Shown piece by piece: positions 1 through 8,945 of a stretch of DNA of 55,591 nucleotides (its first letter is position 1; each line of letters starts with the position of its first letter). This DNA is from Verrucomicrobiales bacterium. Its GTDB lineage: Bacteria; Verrucomicrobiota; Verrucomicrobiia; Verrucomicrobiales; V1-33. The DNA lies in NCBI GenBank assembly GCA_018003315.1, contig JAGNEJ010000024.1:1-55591 (forward strand). Direction: 5' to 3'. The position numbers and the translations under genes are program-made. The notes beneath the pieces were generated by a model. The model was not told the DNA's origin, did not search any database, and worked only from the letters and a program-made list of their open reading frames with translations.

Positions 1-349
1 AGTCGGCAGCACTTCCTCCACCGCGGCCTGATAGGCGGGGCTGCGATCCATCGTTTCGCCGCTCGTGGGATTGCGCGCCCGAGGACCCCTGGCAGATGTC
101 GCCAAATGCGCTCCTGCCCCCCCCCCGTAGAGGTGCAGCGCTACGCCGGTGGCGGGATCGGCCCATGTTGTCGCCGCACACTCCCCACGCAACCGCACCG
201 TGCGGGCCTCATGGCCCATCACCAAAGAAGTAACCTACCAAGCTTCCACCAGGCCCAGCATCTGTTCGAGGTCTTTCGCAGTCATCCCCCAATCTCCTCA
301 AAAAAGCCCGATTCGCAGACTTTTTCCCACACGAATCCGGGAAGGGCCC
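1..349 (-). pseudogene. ISL3-family IS remnant: 5' end of transposase gene, decayed
   Basis: Reading leftward from a terminal repeat at 324-349 there is a GGAG-containing leader, an ATG at 285-283 and a start MTAKDLEQMLGLVEAW, followed by an in-frame TAG (235-237) at codon 17. The frame then continues with VTSLVMGHEARTVRLRGEC, WADPATG and an ERIWRHL stretch, which matches the expected N-terminal zinc-binding/'WRHLD' region of ISL3-family transposases (recalled from family knowledge). After WRHL the frame shifts: the expected 'ARVPRVRNPT' part is present only in another frame, so an internal deletion is likely. A run of ten C at 118-127 may add a further frameshift. The element runs off the left edge. 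A second, inverted copy of this segment lies at 5696-6048. Non-functional; family assignment fairly sure. Confidence 0.7.
324..349. repeat. Terminal inverted repeat of ISL3-like element (left copy)
   Basis: The 22 bp at 324-345 (TTCCCACACGAATCCGGGAA then GG) recur exactly at 6052-6073. Here they lie about 40 bp upstream of the transposase start on the minus strand; at 6052 they lie just after the transposase stop on the plus strand. This is how the two ends of an IS with terminal inverted repeats should appear. Read from outside, the end begins GGGCCCTTCCCGG, and many ISL3 elements begin GGC/GGG. Confidence 0.7.
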
Positions 350-852
350 TTTGTCTTCGGGTAAAAGGGCGGCACTGACGGTGAATTCACCCCAGCCGGC
401 CCACGTTGTCGGATCGCAAGTTACAGGTGCAGTCATGGCAGCCTGCACTGGACTTTCGAGTGGCAATGGTGCATCTCGAAGTCTCAAACCCCTGACTCAC
501 AGCGCCCCGCCGCGGGACGGGCAGAAACCCTGGATGGCCAGCCAGAGCCGCAACGCGCTGATTGACTCAAGCAGACTAACCTGCAAAATTAGGCTATGGC
601 TTGGCAGCCTGGCATGACACAGGCAGGCACTCATCATCATGTGGCCGTGGTGTGCTGTGCACGGCTCCTGTGGCGCGTGAAGAGCGGTTTGAAACCTTTG
701 AGAGCTGGCCGCTTGCGGGGTCACAGTGGAATGACTGATGCCGTACGGATTCAATCACCCTGTTCCGTCGAACCACGCCGGATTTTTTTCCCCAGCACAC
801 GATTTCCGGCAATTCCACACGGCATCGGTCATCTACCTGAAAGCAAAGGACC
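350..852 (+). other. Intergenic leader before the beta-strand-repeat gene
   Basis: About 500 bases between the IS end and the start codon at 853. I see no credible coding region; the open frames in it read as unrelated residues on both strands. A possible sigma-70 promoter lies at 562-590. An AAAGGA stretch sits two bases before the ATG at 853. No tRNA or clear riboswitch motif was recognised. Confidence 0.5.
562..590 (+). promoter_or_regulatory. Possible sigma-70 promoter for the repeat-protein gene
   Basis: TTGACT (562-567, five of six consensus bases) is followed after 17 bp by AAAATT (585-590, only three of six). The leader to the ATG at 853 would be about 255 nt. The weak -10 keeps confidence low. 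Confidence 0.25.
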
Positions 853-3800
853 ATGAACTCAAGCCGCATGAGCGCCGCAGCGGGAGGTGGCTTCACCCTC
901 CGCATGGCTGTTATCGTCGCAACGGCATGGCTGGTCGGCTCCAATGACGCCCGCGCGGATAGCGGGCAGTGGACGGGGGCGACGAATGCCAACTGGGCCA
1001 CGCTGACAAACTGGAGCTCGAACCCAAATCCGGTGCCGGGCACGGGCAACACGGCGACTTTCGGCAGCACGAACAACGGCAACACGACGATCTCGCTCGG
1101 CGCGGGCGTGACGATTGGCACACTCAATTTCACCTCGACCCCATCCTACACAATCGGCGCGGGTGCTGTCGGCAGTGAAACCCTGAGATTTGATCACGGT
1201 GGGAACATGGGGTTGGGGGGAACCAATGATCAATGGATCAACGCCGCCGTCGTGCTCGGTCCGAATGCGAACACGGCGAGTTACCTCTTCGGCAGTTTTT
1301 CTTCCGGGAGCACGTTGACCTTTGCGGGGCCGATCACCGGCGGCACTGGCGGCGTCGCAGGCACGAAGACGCTCACTTTGATGACATCGACGGGTGCGAC
1401 GACCGTTTTCAACGGCGCGGTCGGCGGCGGTGGCGGGAGCATCGCGGTGACGAAGAGCAACGGCACGGGCACGCTCGCGCTCAACGGCACGAACACCTTC
1501 ACCGGCGCGCTGACCATCGACGAGGGGAAGCTTGTGGTGCCGACGGTGAACAACGCCAGCACCGCAGGCCCGCTGGGCAACAGCGCGACGCCGGTTGCGC
1601 TAGGCGGCAGCTTCGACGCCACGCTGCAATACACGGGCGCGACGGCGAGCAGCACCAAGCGCTTTACTGTGCAGCGCATCGCCACGTTCCAGATCGACTC
1701 GGCGGCGACGGACCTGACGCTGAGCGGGATCATCGATGGCACGGGCGGCATCTTGAGAAAGACCGGTTCCGGCACGCTGACGCTCACGGGAAATAACACC
1801 TATTCCGGCCAGACGATTGTCTCCGCGGGAACGCTCAAGCTATCGGGTGCGGGCGATCTCGGCGCGACGACTGCCTTCCTGGAGGTCAATGCCACGCTCG
1901 ATCTCGGCGGCACTTCGCAGACGGTCGGTGGGCTGTTCGGCTTCGGCAGCGGCCTCATCGTGAACAACAGCGGCGGCGGCACCTCGCTCCTCACGAGCAG
2001 TCCCACCTCGTTCGGCAACGACTTTTTCGGCGTGATCGCCGATAACAACAACGCCACGGCGGGCACCGTTGCTTTCACCAAAGGCGGGGTTGGCTCGGCC
2101 GCGCTCACCGGCGCGAATACTTATAGCGGGGCGACGACGGTGTCCGATGGCGTCCTCACGATCTCGGGCAATGGCACGCTCGGAAATACCGTTGGGGGCA
2201 CGACGGTCGCCAGCGGCGCGACTTTGCGACTCGCGGTGTATTCGAGCGCCGAGGCGATCACGATTTCCGGCGTGGGATTCAACACCGAGGGCGGCGCGCT
2301 GGAAGGCTACGACACGACCTTGTCCGGCCTGCTCACGCTCGGCGCATCCGCGACCGTTTATGTTGTCGCTGGCGGCCCGTTCGCGATCACGAACCCCGGT
2401 ACCATCACCGCCCCCGGCGCGACAAAGACGCTCACGCTGGACGGCTTCGGTGAGGGCAGCATCGCGAGTATCATCGGCACGGGGACCGGCGGCGTCACCG
2501 TCACAGGCGGCAAGTGGACGCTCACCGGCGCGAACACCTTCAGCGGCGCACTCAATGTCAGCGGCAACAGCAGGCTTGTCGTGCCGACCGTCAACAACGC
2601 CAGCACCGCCGGCCCCTTGGGCAAGAGCGCCACGGCGGTGACGCTCAACAACAGCGCACTGGAATACACCGGCGGGACGGCTTCGAGCACGAAGCCGTTC
2701 GCGCTCTCGGCCACCGGGGTCTTTCAAATCAACTCCGCGGCGACGGACCTCACGCTCAGCGGCGTCATCAGCGGCACTGGCGGTGGCATAAGAAAAACCG
2801 GTCCGGGCACGCTCACGCTCACCGCCGTGAATACTTACACCGCCGGCACGGAGATCCAGGAAGGTTTGCTGAAACTCTCCGGCTCGGGGCGACTCGGCAC
2901 AACTGCCGGCTTTCTCCTGGTGAGTGCAGGGGCGACGCTCGATCTTGGCGGAACCTCGCAGACGGTCACTGGCTTAGGCGGCGGCGGCACGATTTTGAAC
3001 AACGGCGGCGGCGCGTCGGTGCTCACGAGCATTCGGAATGCGAGCTTCGATGGGTTCTCCGGCGTCATCGCCGATGGCGCCGGCACGGTTGCCTTCACGA
3101 AGAGCGGTACGGGATACTTCACCATCTCCGGTCCGAACACCTACAGCGGCCTGACCACCATCACCGACGGCACACTGGTCATCGAGCACGCGATGGCGCT
3201 AGGCAGTTCCGCGAATGGCACTTCCATCACCTCGGGCGGGACGCTGGGGATTCAAGGCGGCATCACCGTGGGCGCCGAGGCGCTGACGATTCGCGGCGCT
3301 GGCGATGCGGCAAATGGTGCGACGGGTGCCTTGGAGAATGTGAGCGGCACGAACAACTACGGCGGCTTGATCACCCTCGGTGCCGCGAGCACCATTTCCT
3401 CCGACGCCGGATTGCTGAACATCACCAACCCCGGCACCATCACCGGCCCGACCTTCGATCTCACGCTCACCGGCCCGGGCGAGGGCTCCATCGCCAGCAT
3501 CATCGGGACGACCAGCGGCGATCTCATCAAGAACGGCACCGGCAAATGGACGCTGACCGGCGCGAACACCTACACCGGCACCACCACCATCAATGCCGGC
3601 ATCCTGAACATCCAATACGCCAACGCGCTCGGCGCCGACACGTCGAACGACACCACCATCACCGCTGGAGCGACCCTGCAGATCGAGGGCGGCATTTCCA
3701 CACCGCTGGCCGAAGGCCTGACCCTCCGCGGGAATGGCGCCGCTGGCACGACGGGAGCGCTGCAAAGTGTTTCCGGCTTCAATTCCTGGAACGGCATCGT

Positions 3801-5532
3801 GACCCTCGGTGCGAACAGCACCATCTCCGTTGACGCCGGCGTTCTGCTCATCGCCAGCACCGGCAACCTTACCGGTGCCTTTGACCTCACCCTGACCGGC
3901 GCTGGCGAAGGCTACCTCAGTGACATCATCGCGACCGGTGCGAACACCGTGACGAAAACCGGCACCGGCATCTGGAGGCTGACCGAGGCGAACACGTTCT
4001 CCGCCGCGCTCACGGTGGCAAATGGCACGCTGATCGTTCCCGCGGTCAACGACGCGGGCGACCCTGGGCCGCTCGGCGACAGCGCCCTCGCGGTAACCCT
4101 CGGCGCCGCCGGCGGCCTGACCGGCACGCTGCGCTACAACGGCTGGGCCACGGAAACGAGCAACAAGCCCTTCATCCTGGCGGCCGGCGGCACCGGGCGG
4201 ATGCTCTCTGACGCCTTCCCGCTCAGCCTCACTGGCGTGATCAGCGGAAGCGGCGGACTGGTGATCGGCAACAGCGACATCACGCTCACGGGCGTAAACA
4301 CCTTCACCGGCACGCTCACGATCACGGGCGAGCTCAGCGTTCCCACTTTCAACAATGCCAGCACCAACGGCCCGCTCGGCAACAGCGCCAGCGCCGTCGT
4401 CCTCGGCCCGCCCGACTCCGGCAGTTCGGTCACGCTCGCCTACACCGGCGGCACCACGACCACGAATAAGCCGCTGTTTCTAGCAGCCCAAGGCTTCGTC
4501 GATGTGACAAACGCTGCCACCGAGCTCACTCTCAGCGCCAGCATCAGCGGCGTCGCCAATTTGGGCGCCAGCCTCGCCAAGTCCGGTCCCGGCAAACTCA
4601 TCCTCCCGGTCGCCAACAGCTATCTGGGCACCACGTTCGTTTACGACGGCACGCTCGTCGTCGCCGCCGCGGGAGCGATCAGCGGCACCGCCGTCAGCTT
4701 TCAAGGCGGCACGCTGCAACTCGCCGGTGCGCCTGGGATCAATCGCATCACCGACACGTGCGACCTCAATTTCCAAGGCGGCACCCTCAGCATGGCAGGA
4801 CTGAGCAATGCATCCGAGTCCGTCGATCTTCTGCGCCTCTCCGCCCACTCCGGCATCGACTTCGGCACCGGCACCGGCAACTCGCTCCTTTTCTCCGGCA
4901 TCTCCACCCACACAGCCGGGACGAAGCTGGCCATCACCAACTGGACCGGCACCCCGGGCGTCCTCGGCACCGCCTCCACCGACCGTCTCATCTTCACTGG
5001 CAGCGCCAGCGCCTTCACCGCCGCTTACACGCAGTCCGACGTTTCCTTCAACGGCGTGGCCGGCTACATGGCGATTCAGGACGGCGGGCAATACGAGATC
5101 GTCGCCATGCCGGCGTCTTCGTATCCTTCATGGATCGCCGGCTTCGGCATCACCGGCCCGGACAGCAACTTCGATGCCGATCCAGACAAGGACGGCGTTG
5201 TCAACGGCCTCGAATGGATCCTCGGCGGCAGTCCGCTCACCAGCAGCGTCGGTTTGCTGCCGCAGATCACCAGCGATGCGACGAATATCTTTCTGACCTT
5301 CACCCGCAGCGATGCCAGCGAGACCTCCGCACTCAGCCTCGAATGGGGCACGGATCTCTCTGCATGGACGAATGTGCCCATCGGCGCCACCTCCTCCGGG
5401 CCGAATCCACAGGGCATCAGCGTCACCGTCACGGAGAATGGTGCCGCAGCCGATACGATCGTCTTGACCATTCCGCGAGCCAATGATCCGCCGGGCATGC
5501 GCTTCGTGCGCCTGAAGGCGACACTGCCGTGA
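853..5532 (+). CDS. Secreted giant protein of autotransporter-associated beta-strand repeats
   Basis: 1,559 aa. An N-terminal signal (hydrophobic MAVIVATAWLVGS followed by ARADSGQW) leads into a 'W...NW' opening typical of these Verrucomicrobia/Planctomycetes proteins. The body is a long run of Gly/Thr/Asn/Ser-rich repeats of the form GxGxLxKxGxGTLTLTGxNTYSGxTT, the autotransporter-associated beta-strand (PATR, TIGR02601) signature, predicted to fold as a beta-solenoid. A longer internal unit containing VPTVNNASTAGPLG recurs in four versions near residues 225, 573, 1058 and 1159, the first two nearly identical. The C-terminus has a calcium-type segment, DSNFDADPDKDG, near residue 1437, then a 'SLEWGTDLSAWT' beta-domain common at the ends of Verrucomicrobia secreted proteins. 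No autotransporter beta-barrel and no PEP-CTERM motif is visible, so the export and anchoring route is unclear. Probably a surface or adhesive protein; role inferred. Confidence 0.85.
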   Translation: MNSSRMSAAAGGGFTLRMAVIVATAWLVGSNDARADSGQWTGATNANWATLTNWSSNPNPVPGTGNTATFGSTNNGNTTISLGAGVTIGTLNFTSTPSYTIGAGAVGSETLRFDHGGNMGLGGTNDQWINAAVVLGPNANTASYLFGSFSSGSTLTFAGPITGGTGGVAGTKTLTLMTSTGATTVFNGAVGGGGGSIAVTKSNGTGTLALNGTNTFTGALTIDEGKLVVPTVNNASTAGPLGNSATPVALGGSFDATLQYTGATASSTKRFTVQRIATFQIDSAATDLTLSGIIDGTGGILRKTGSGTLTLTGNNTYSGQTIVSAGTLKLSGAGDLGATTAFLEVNATLDLGGTSQTVGGLFGFGSGLIVNNSGGGTSLLTSSPTSFGNDFFGVIADNNNATAGTVAFTKGGVGSAALTGANTYSGATTVSDGVLTISGNGTLGNTVGGTTVASGATLRLAVYSSAEAITISGVGFNTEGGALEGYDTTLSGLLTLGASATVYVVAGGPFAITNPGTITAPGATKTLTLDGFGEGSIASIIGTGTGGVTVTGGKWTLTGANTFSGALNVSGNSRLVVPTVNNASTAGPLGKSATAVTLNNSALEYTGGTASSTKPFALSATGVFQINSAATDLTLSGVISGTGGGIRKTGPGTLTLTAVNTYTAGTEIQEGLLKLSGSGRLGTTAGFLLVSAGATLDLGGTSQTVTGLGGGGTILNNGGGASVLTSIRNASFDGFSGVIADGAGTVAFTKSGTGYFTISGPNTYSGLTTITDGTLVIEHAMALGSSANGTSITSGGTLGIQGGITVGAEALTIRGAGDAANGATGALENVSGTNNYGGLITLGAASTISSDAGLLNITNPGTITGPTFDLTLTGPGEGSIASIIGTTSGDLIKNGTGKWTLTGANTYTGTTTINAGILNIQYANALGADTSNDTTITAGATLQIEGGISTPLAEGLTLRGNGAAGTTGALQSVSGFNSWNGIVTLGANSTISVDAGVLLIASTGNLTGAFDLTLTGAGEGYLSDIIATGANTVTKTGTGIWRLTEANTFSAALTVANGTLIVPAVNDAGDPGPLGDSALAVTLGAAGGLTGTLRYNGWATETSNKPFILAAGGTGRMLSDAFPLSLTGVISGSGGLVIGNSDITLTGVNTFTGTLTITGELSVPTFNNASTNGPLGNSASAVVLGPPDSGSSVTLAYTGGTTTTNKPLFLAAQGFVDVTNAATELTLSASISGVANLGASLAKSGPGKLILPVANSYLGTTFVYDGTLVVAAAGAISGTAVSFQGGTLQLAGAPGINRITDTCDLNFQGGTLSMAGLSNASESVDLLRLSAHSGIDFGTGTGNSLLFSGISTHTAGTKLAITNWTGTPGVLGTASTDRLIFTGSASAFTAAYTQSDVSFNGVAGYMAIQDGGQYEIVAMPASSYPSWIAGFGITGPDSNFDADPDKDGVVNGLEWILGGSPLTSSVGLLPQITSDATNIFLTFTRSDASETSALSLEWGTDLSAWTNVPIGATSSGPNPQGISVTVTENGAAADTIVLTIPRANDPPGMRFVRLKATLP

Positions 5533-5534
5533 AC

Positions 5535-5696
5535 TCATGGCGTCAGCAAACCGAGGCTGGGGAGAATGCCTTCGGCGGTCTCCTGTTGAAGGCGGAGCTG
5601 GCCTCAGGCGGCGTCGATGTCATGGCCTTTCTCCAAGCGGATGGTGGCGGGGATGCCGACAGCGTTGAGGATGTCACAAAAGGCCGTCTGCCGTGC
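5535..5696 (-). pseudogene. rlmN: 3' fragment of rlmN (23S rRNA/tRNA adenine-C2 methyltransferase), UGA at catalytic Cys
   Basis: The minus strand reads RPARQTAFCDILNAVGIPAT, then IRLEKGHDIDAA, UGA, GQLRLQQETAEGILPSL and a stop at 5535-5537. This matches the RlmN C-terminal motif '(K/R)GxDIDAACGQL', in which the Cys (Cys355 in E. coli) is the residue methylated during catalysis. Here that codon is TGA (5604-5606). Only about 50 codons remain; upstream sequence is replaced at about 5696 by the inverted IS remnant, so radical-SAM and CxxxCxxC parts are missing. The simplest reading is a dead fragment with TGC/TGT mutated to TGA. Because this genome seems to decode UGA as Sec (see 44214), a Sec-containing ancestor is a more remote alternative. 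Confidence 0.75.
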
Positions 5697-6048
5697 GGGC
5701 CGCATGGCGCGGCTGCGTGAGGAGTGTGCGGCGACAAGGTGGGCTGATCCCGCCACCGGCGAAGCGCGGCACATCAACGGATGGCAGGAGCGCACTTGGC
5801 GGCATCTGCCAGGGTTCCCCGGGTGCGCAATCCCACGAACGGCGAAACGATGGATCGCAGCCCCGCCTATCAGGCTGCGGTGGAAGAAGCTCGGGCGCAG
5901 TTTCAAAGCCAGCCTGCCGCGATGACTCGACTGGTTTGCCCACCCCATCAGCAACGCCTTGGCCGAAGGCTTCAACCGCGTGATCCGAGCCATCAAATCC
6001 GCCGCCCGAGGGTTCCGCAACTTCGCACACGACCTCTCGCTGCCGTGA
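5696..6048 (+). pseudogene. ISL3-family transposase remnant with large internal deletion
   Basis: The first part (5696-5905) repeats, in inverted orientation, the segment at 1-215: ARLREECAATRWADPATG, NGWQERTWRHL and, in another frame, ARVPRVRNPTNGETM. It then jumps to a transposase 3' end from 5932: WFAHPISNALAEGFNRVIRA, then IKSAARGFRNFAHDLSLP and a stop at 6046-6048. 'N(A/G).AEG.N..I..IK..ARGFRNF' is the conserved C-terminal block of ISL3 DDE transposases. Nearly all of the catalytic core is gone and the reading frame is broken, so the element cannot transpose by itself. Confidence 0.75.
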
Positions 6049-6051
6049 AAA

Positions 6052-6075
6052 TTCCCACACGAATCCGGGAAGGAC
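6052..6075. repeat. Terminal inverted repeat of ISL3-like element (right copy)
   Basis: 6052-6073 is identical over 22 bp to 324-345 and lies four bases after the transposase stop codon, marking the right end of the deleted IS. Unique chromosomal sequence leading to pntB begins after it. Confidence 0.65.
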
Positions 6076-6124
6076 CGGAATCAATGGAGGCACCGTGCCG
6101 GGGTTCCAGGCGAGGGAGTGCCGC

Positions 6125-7513
6125 CTACGTGTGGTTCACGCCGGTGAGGAGCAGTTGCAGCGAGGCTTTGGCATCGCCAAAGAGCATGCGGCAGTTGTCC
6201 TTGAAGAACAGGTGGTTTTCAATGCCGGCAAAGCCTTTGCCCATGGAGCGCTTGAGGACGATGACGGTTTTTGCCTTGTCTGCGTCGATGATGGGCATGC
6301 CGAAGATGGGACTGGATTTGTCCTCGCGTGCGGCGGGATTGACGACGTCATTGGCTCCGATGATGAGGCAGACGTCCACGCGGTCCATCGATGGATTGAT
6401 GGCATCCATTTCGACCAGTTGATCGTAGGGCACGTTGGCCTCGGCCAGCAGGACGTTCATGTGTCCAGGCATGCGTCCGGCGACCGGGTGGATGCCAAAG
6501 CGAACCTCGACGCCGTGCCGGGCGAGTTCGTCCGACAGTTCCCTGACCTGGTGCTGCGCCTGGGCGACGGCGAGGCCGTAACCGGGGACGATGACCACCT
6601 GCTGGGCATAGCTCAGAAGCACTGCTGCTTCATCCGCCTGGATCGGCTTCACGGTGCCGGCAGTTTCTCCCTGTCCGCCCGCAGCGGCAGCATTTCCGCC
6701 GCCGAAGGCCCCAAACAAAACATTGGTGACTGGACGGTTCATGGCCTTGCACATGAAAAGGGTGAGCAGCGTGCCGGAGGACCCAACCAGTGTTCCGGCG
6801 ACGATCATGGAAACATTGTCGATGGCGAATCCATCCGCCGCCACGGCGAGACCGGTGAAGGAGTTGAGCAGGGAAATGACCACGGGCATGTCTGCGCCGC
6901 CGATGGGCAGGACCATGAAAACACCGAGGGCCAGCGCGAGTGCCAGCAGAATCAGGAAAAGGGAAACGCTCTGTCCGCCGCGGCAGAGGATCACGGCCAG
7001 AACCACGGTTCCGAGCAGGATGGCGGCATTGGCAATCTGCTGGCCGGGATAGGTGAGGGGTTTTTCGAATTTCCCCTGGAGTTTTAGATAGGCGATGATG
7101 CTGCCGGAGAAGGAGACCGCCCCGATGATGGCGGCGGCGACCATGGCCAGGATGAATCCGAGACCGGGCGGGGAGGCATGTTTTCCAGAATACTCCAGGA
7201 CGGAGACCAGGGCGGCGGCACCTCCGCCGACGCCATTGAACAGCGCCACCATCTGCGGCATGGCCGTCATCTTCACCGAATATGCACCCCAGGCGCCGGC
7301 ACCGAGTCCGATGCCGATGGCGGCCAGCATGAGCAGCAGGTTGGCGATGGGGATGCCGCGCAAAAAGGGCGCGGAACCGGCCAGAGCGAGGAGCATTCCG
7401 CCAGCGGCCACCAGATTGCCCAGCCGTGCGGATTTCGGCGAGCTGAGCATCCGGATGCCCACGATGAACAGCACCGATGCCGCGAGATGAAGGAGCGGGA
7501 CGAAATGGTTCAT
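6125..7513 (-). CDS. pntB: NAD(P) transhydrogenase subunit beta
   Basis: 462 aa, normal length for PntB. The first ~260 residues form about nine membrane helices (domain dII, part of the proton channel). The C-terminal third is the NADP(H)-binding dIII, recognisable from IVPGYGLAVAQAQHQV, HPVAGRMPGHMNVLLAEA, CLIIGANDVVNPAA and RSMGKGFAGIEN. Together with the two alpha chains upstream it couples proton entry to hydride transfer from NADH to NADP+, supplying NADPH. Its ATG overlaps the stop of the preceding gene by 4 nt (ATGA, 7510-7513), so translation is probably coupled. Last gene of the pnt operon. Confidence 0.95.
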   Translation of the reverse strand: MNHFVPLLHLAASVLFIVGIRMLSSPKSARLGNLVAAGGMLLALAGSAPFLRGIPIANLLLMLAAIGIGLGAGAWGAYSVKMTAMPQMVALFNGVGGGAAALVSVLEYSGKHASPPGLGFILAMVAAAIIGAVSFSGSIIAYLKLQGKFEKPLTYPGQQIANAAILLGTVVLAVILCRGGQSVSLFLILLALALALGVFMVLPIGGADMPVVISLLNSFTGLAVAADGFAIDNVSMIVAGTLVGSSGTLLTLFMCKAMNRPVTNVLFGAFGGGNAAAAGGQGETAGTVKPIQADEAAVLLSYAQQVVIVPGYGLAVAQAQHQVRELSDELARHGVEVRFGIHPVAGRMPGHMNVLLAEANVPYDQLVEMDAINPSMDRVDVCLIIGANDVVNPAAREDKSSPIFGMPIIDADKAKTVIVLKRSMGKGFAGIENHLFFKDNCRMLFGDAKASLQLLLTGVNHT

Positions 7514-7791
7514 TTTTTGCGCTTGAACATTTGCAGCATGCGGTCGGTGACCATGAACCCGCCAAAGACATTTGCCGCTCCAAAGACCACGGCGATGAAG
7601 CCCACCGCCTGGGAGGGAATGTCCTCTGCCTTGGCCAGGACCATCATGCCACCGAGGAGAATGATGCCGTGGATGGCATTGGTTCCTGACATGAGCGGCG
7701 TGTGGAGCATCGACGGAACTTTGGTGATCAACTCCAGGCCGAGGAAGATCGAGAGGACGAGGATGAAGAGGGAAAGGTATTCAGGACTCAT
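7510..7791 (-). CDS. pntAB: NAD(P) transhydrogenase subunit alpha, membrane part (alpha-2)
   Basis: 93 aa from the ATG at 7791 (MSPEYLSLFILVLSIFLG); the longer open frame upstream is charged, unlike the family, and was not used. Three to four hydrophobic helices with the typical THTPLMSGTNAIHG-like stretch (here MLHTPLMSGTNAIHGIILLG) identify the dII part of the alpha chain. It is a separate gene, as in Rhodospirillum rubrum-type three-subunit transhydrogenases, rather than fused to dI as in E. coli. It lies eight bases after pntAA and overlaps pntB by 4 nt. Confidence 0.95.
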   Translation of the reverse strand: MSPEYLSLFILVLSIFLGLELITKVPSMLHTPLMSGTNAIHGIILLGGMMVLAKAEDIPSQAVGFIAVVFGAANVFGGFMVTDRMLQMFKRKK

Positions 7792-7799
7792 GGTGCGGG

Positions 7800-8927
7800 T
7801 CAGTTGGCAGCGAGCTTTTCGTTGACGATTTTTCCACCGTGGGTCACGAGGCATCCGCGGATGATTTCATCCTCCAGTTGAAGCTGAAACGCCTTGGTTT
7901 CCTTGTTCCAGAACTCCTCGATGAGGCCGCAGAGATTGGCGGAATACACCTGGCTGGCATGGGCGGGCACGCGACCGGGAAGGTTGGCATGGCCGACAAT
8001 TTTCACGCCGTTGCGCACGGTGACCTGGTCCGGGACGGCTCCCTCGACGTTCCCTCCGCCTTCGATTGCCAGGTCCACCACTACGCTGCCGGGCTTCATG
8101 CCGTCGAGCATGTCCGCAGTCACCAGAATCGGTGCCCGCCGTCCGAAGACCTGCGCAGTGGTGAGAACGATGTCGCTTTCCGCGCAGATTTTCTTCATCG
8201 CCTCACGCTGCATTTTTAATTGTTCCTCCGTCAGCGGCCTGGCATAGCCGTCCTTGGTCTGTCCGGTTTCACCGACATCGATTTTCACGAACTTTGCGCC
8301 GAGGGATTTGACCTGTTCCTCGACGACCGGACGGGTGTCATACGCCTCCACTTTGGCTCCGAGGCGTCGGGCGGTAGCAATCGCCTGCAGTCCTGCGACG
8401 CCCGCACCAATAATGAAAACCCTGGCCGGCAGGATGGTGCCCGCGGCCGTCATCATCATGGGGAACACCTTGTTGGACTCCGCTGCGCCGAGCACCACGC
8501 CGACGTAGCCGGCGAGGTTGGCCTGCGAGGAGAGCACATCCATTTTCTGCGCCCGGGTGGTGCGCGGAATCAGCTCCATGCTGATGGCGCTCACGTTGGC
8601 TTCGGCCAGGCTGGCAACGCAGTCCCGTGCCTGAAAGGGATCGAGAAAACTGGCATGAATGGCGCCGGGGCGGAGCAGGGAAATCTCCGCGGCATCCGGT
8701 CGGCGCACCCGCAAGACCATGTCTGCGGTGGAAAGCAGTGCGGCCCGGTCGGCAATCACCGCGGCCCCGGCATTTGCATAGGCAGCATCCGCATGGCCGC
8801 TGGCCAGTCCCAGCCCGGACTCCACCTCGACCTGCGCTCCCATTCTGACCAGCTTTGCAACGTGTTCCGGCACCAGGGCCGCACGGGTTTCACCGGGATG
8901 GGTTTCTTTGGGGGCGGAAAGCTTCAT
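7800..8927 (-). CDS. pntAA: NAD(P) transhydrogenase subunit alpha, NAD-binding part (alpha-1)
   Basis: 375 aa from MKLSAPKETHPGETRAALVP; the open frame continues 63 codons upstream but the alanine dehydrogenase/PNT N-terminal motif (KE..PGE.R.A..P) fixes the start here. The Rossmann segment IIGAGVAGLQAIATARRLGA, then the 'YDTRP' acidic turn, binds NAD(H); QVFGRRAPILVT and SVVVDLAIEGGGNVEG are further family signatures. This soluble dI domain delivers hydride from NADH to NADP+ bound on PntB. First gene of the operon, followed at 8 nt by pntAB. Confidence 0.95.
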   Translation of the reverse strand: MKLSAPKETHPGETRAALVPEHVAKLVRMGAQVEVESGLGLASGHADAAYANAGAAVIADRAALLSTADMVLRVRRPDAAEISLLRPGAIHASFLDPFQARDCVASLAEANVSAISMELIPRTTRAQKMDVLSSQANLAGYVGVVLGAAESNKVFPMMMTAAGTILPARVFIIGAGVAGLQAIATARRLGAKVEAYDTRPVVEEQVKSLGAKFVKIDVGETGQTKDGYARPLTEEQLKMQREAMKKICAESDIVLTTAQVFGRRAPILVTADMLDGMKPGSVVVDLAIEGGGNVEGAVPDQVTVRNGVKIVGHANLPGRVPAHASQVYSANLCGLIEEFWNKETKAFQLQLEDEIIRGCLVTHGGKIVNEKLAAN

Positions 8928-8945
8928 GCGCTGGTTGGCTTGGCT

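Noticed and set aside
2514-3833. 439-codon plus-strand frame rich in His/Arg inside the repeat-protein gene
   Set aside because: Shadow frame of the Gly/Thr-rich repeats; the same His/Arg shadow occurs throughout that gene.
853-5532. Classical type V autotransporter
   Set aside because: The passenger-type repeats are present but no C-terminal beta-barrel is visible.
350-5694. Composite transposon carrying the repeat-protein gene
   Set aside because: Both IS copies are truncated, no intact transposase or target duplication can be seen, and the left end is off the window; kept only as a possible history.
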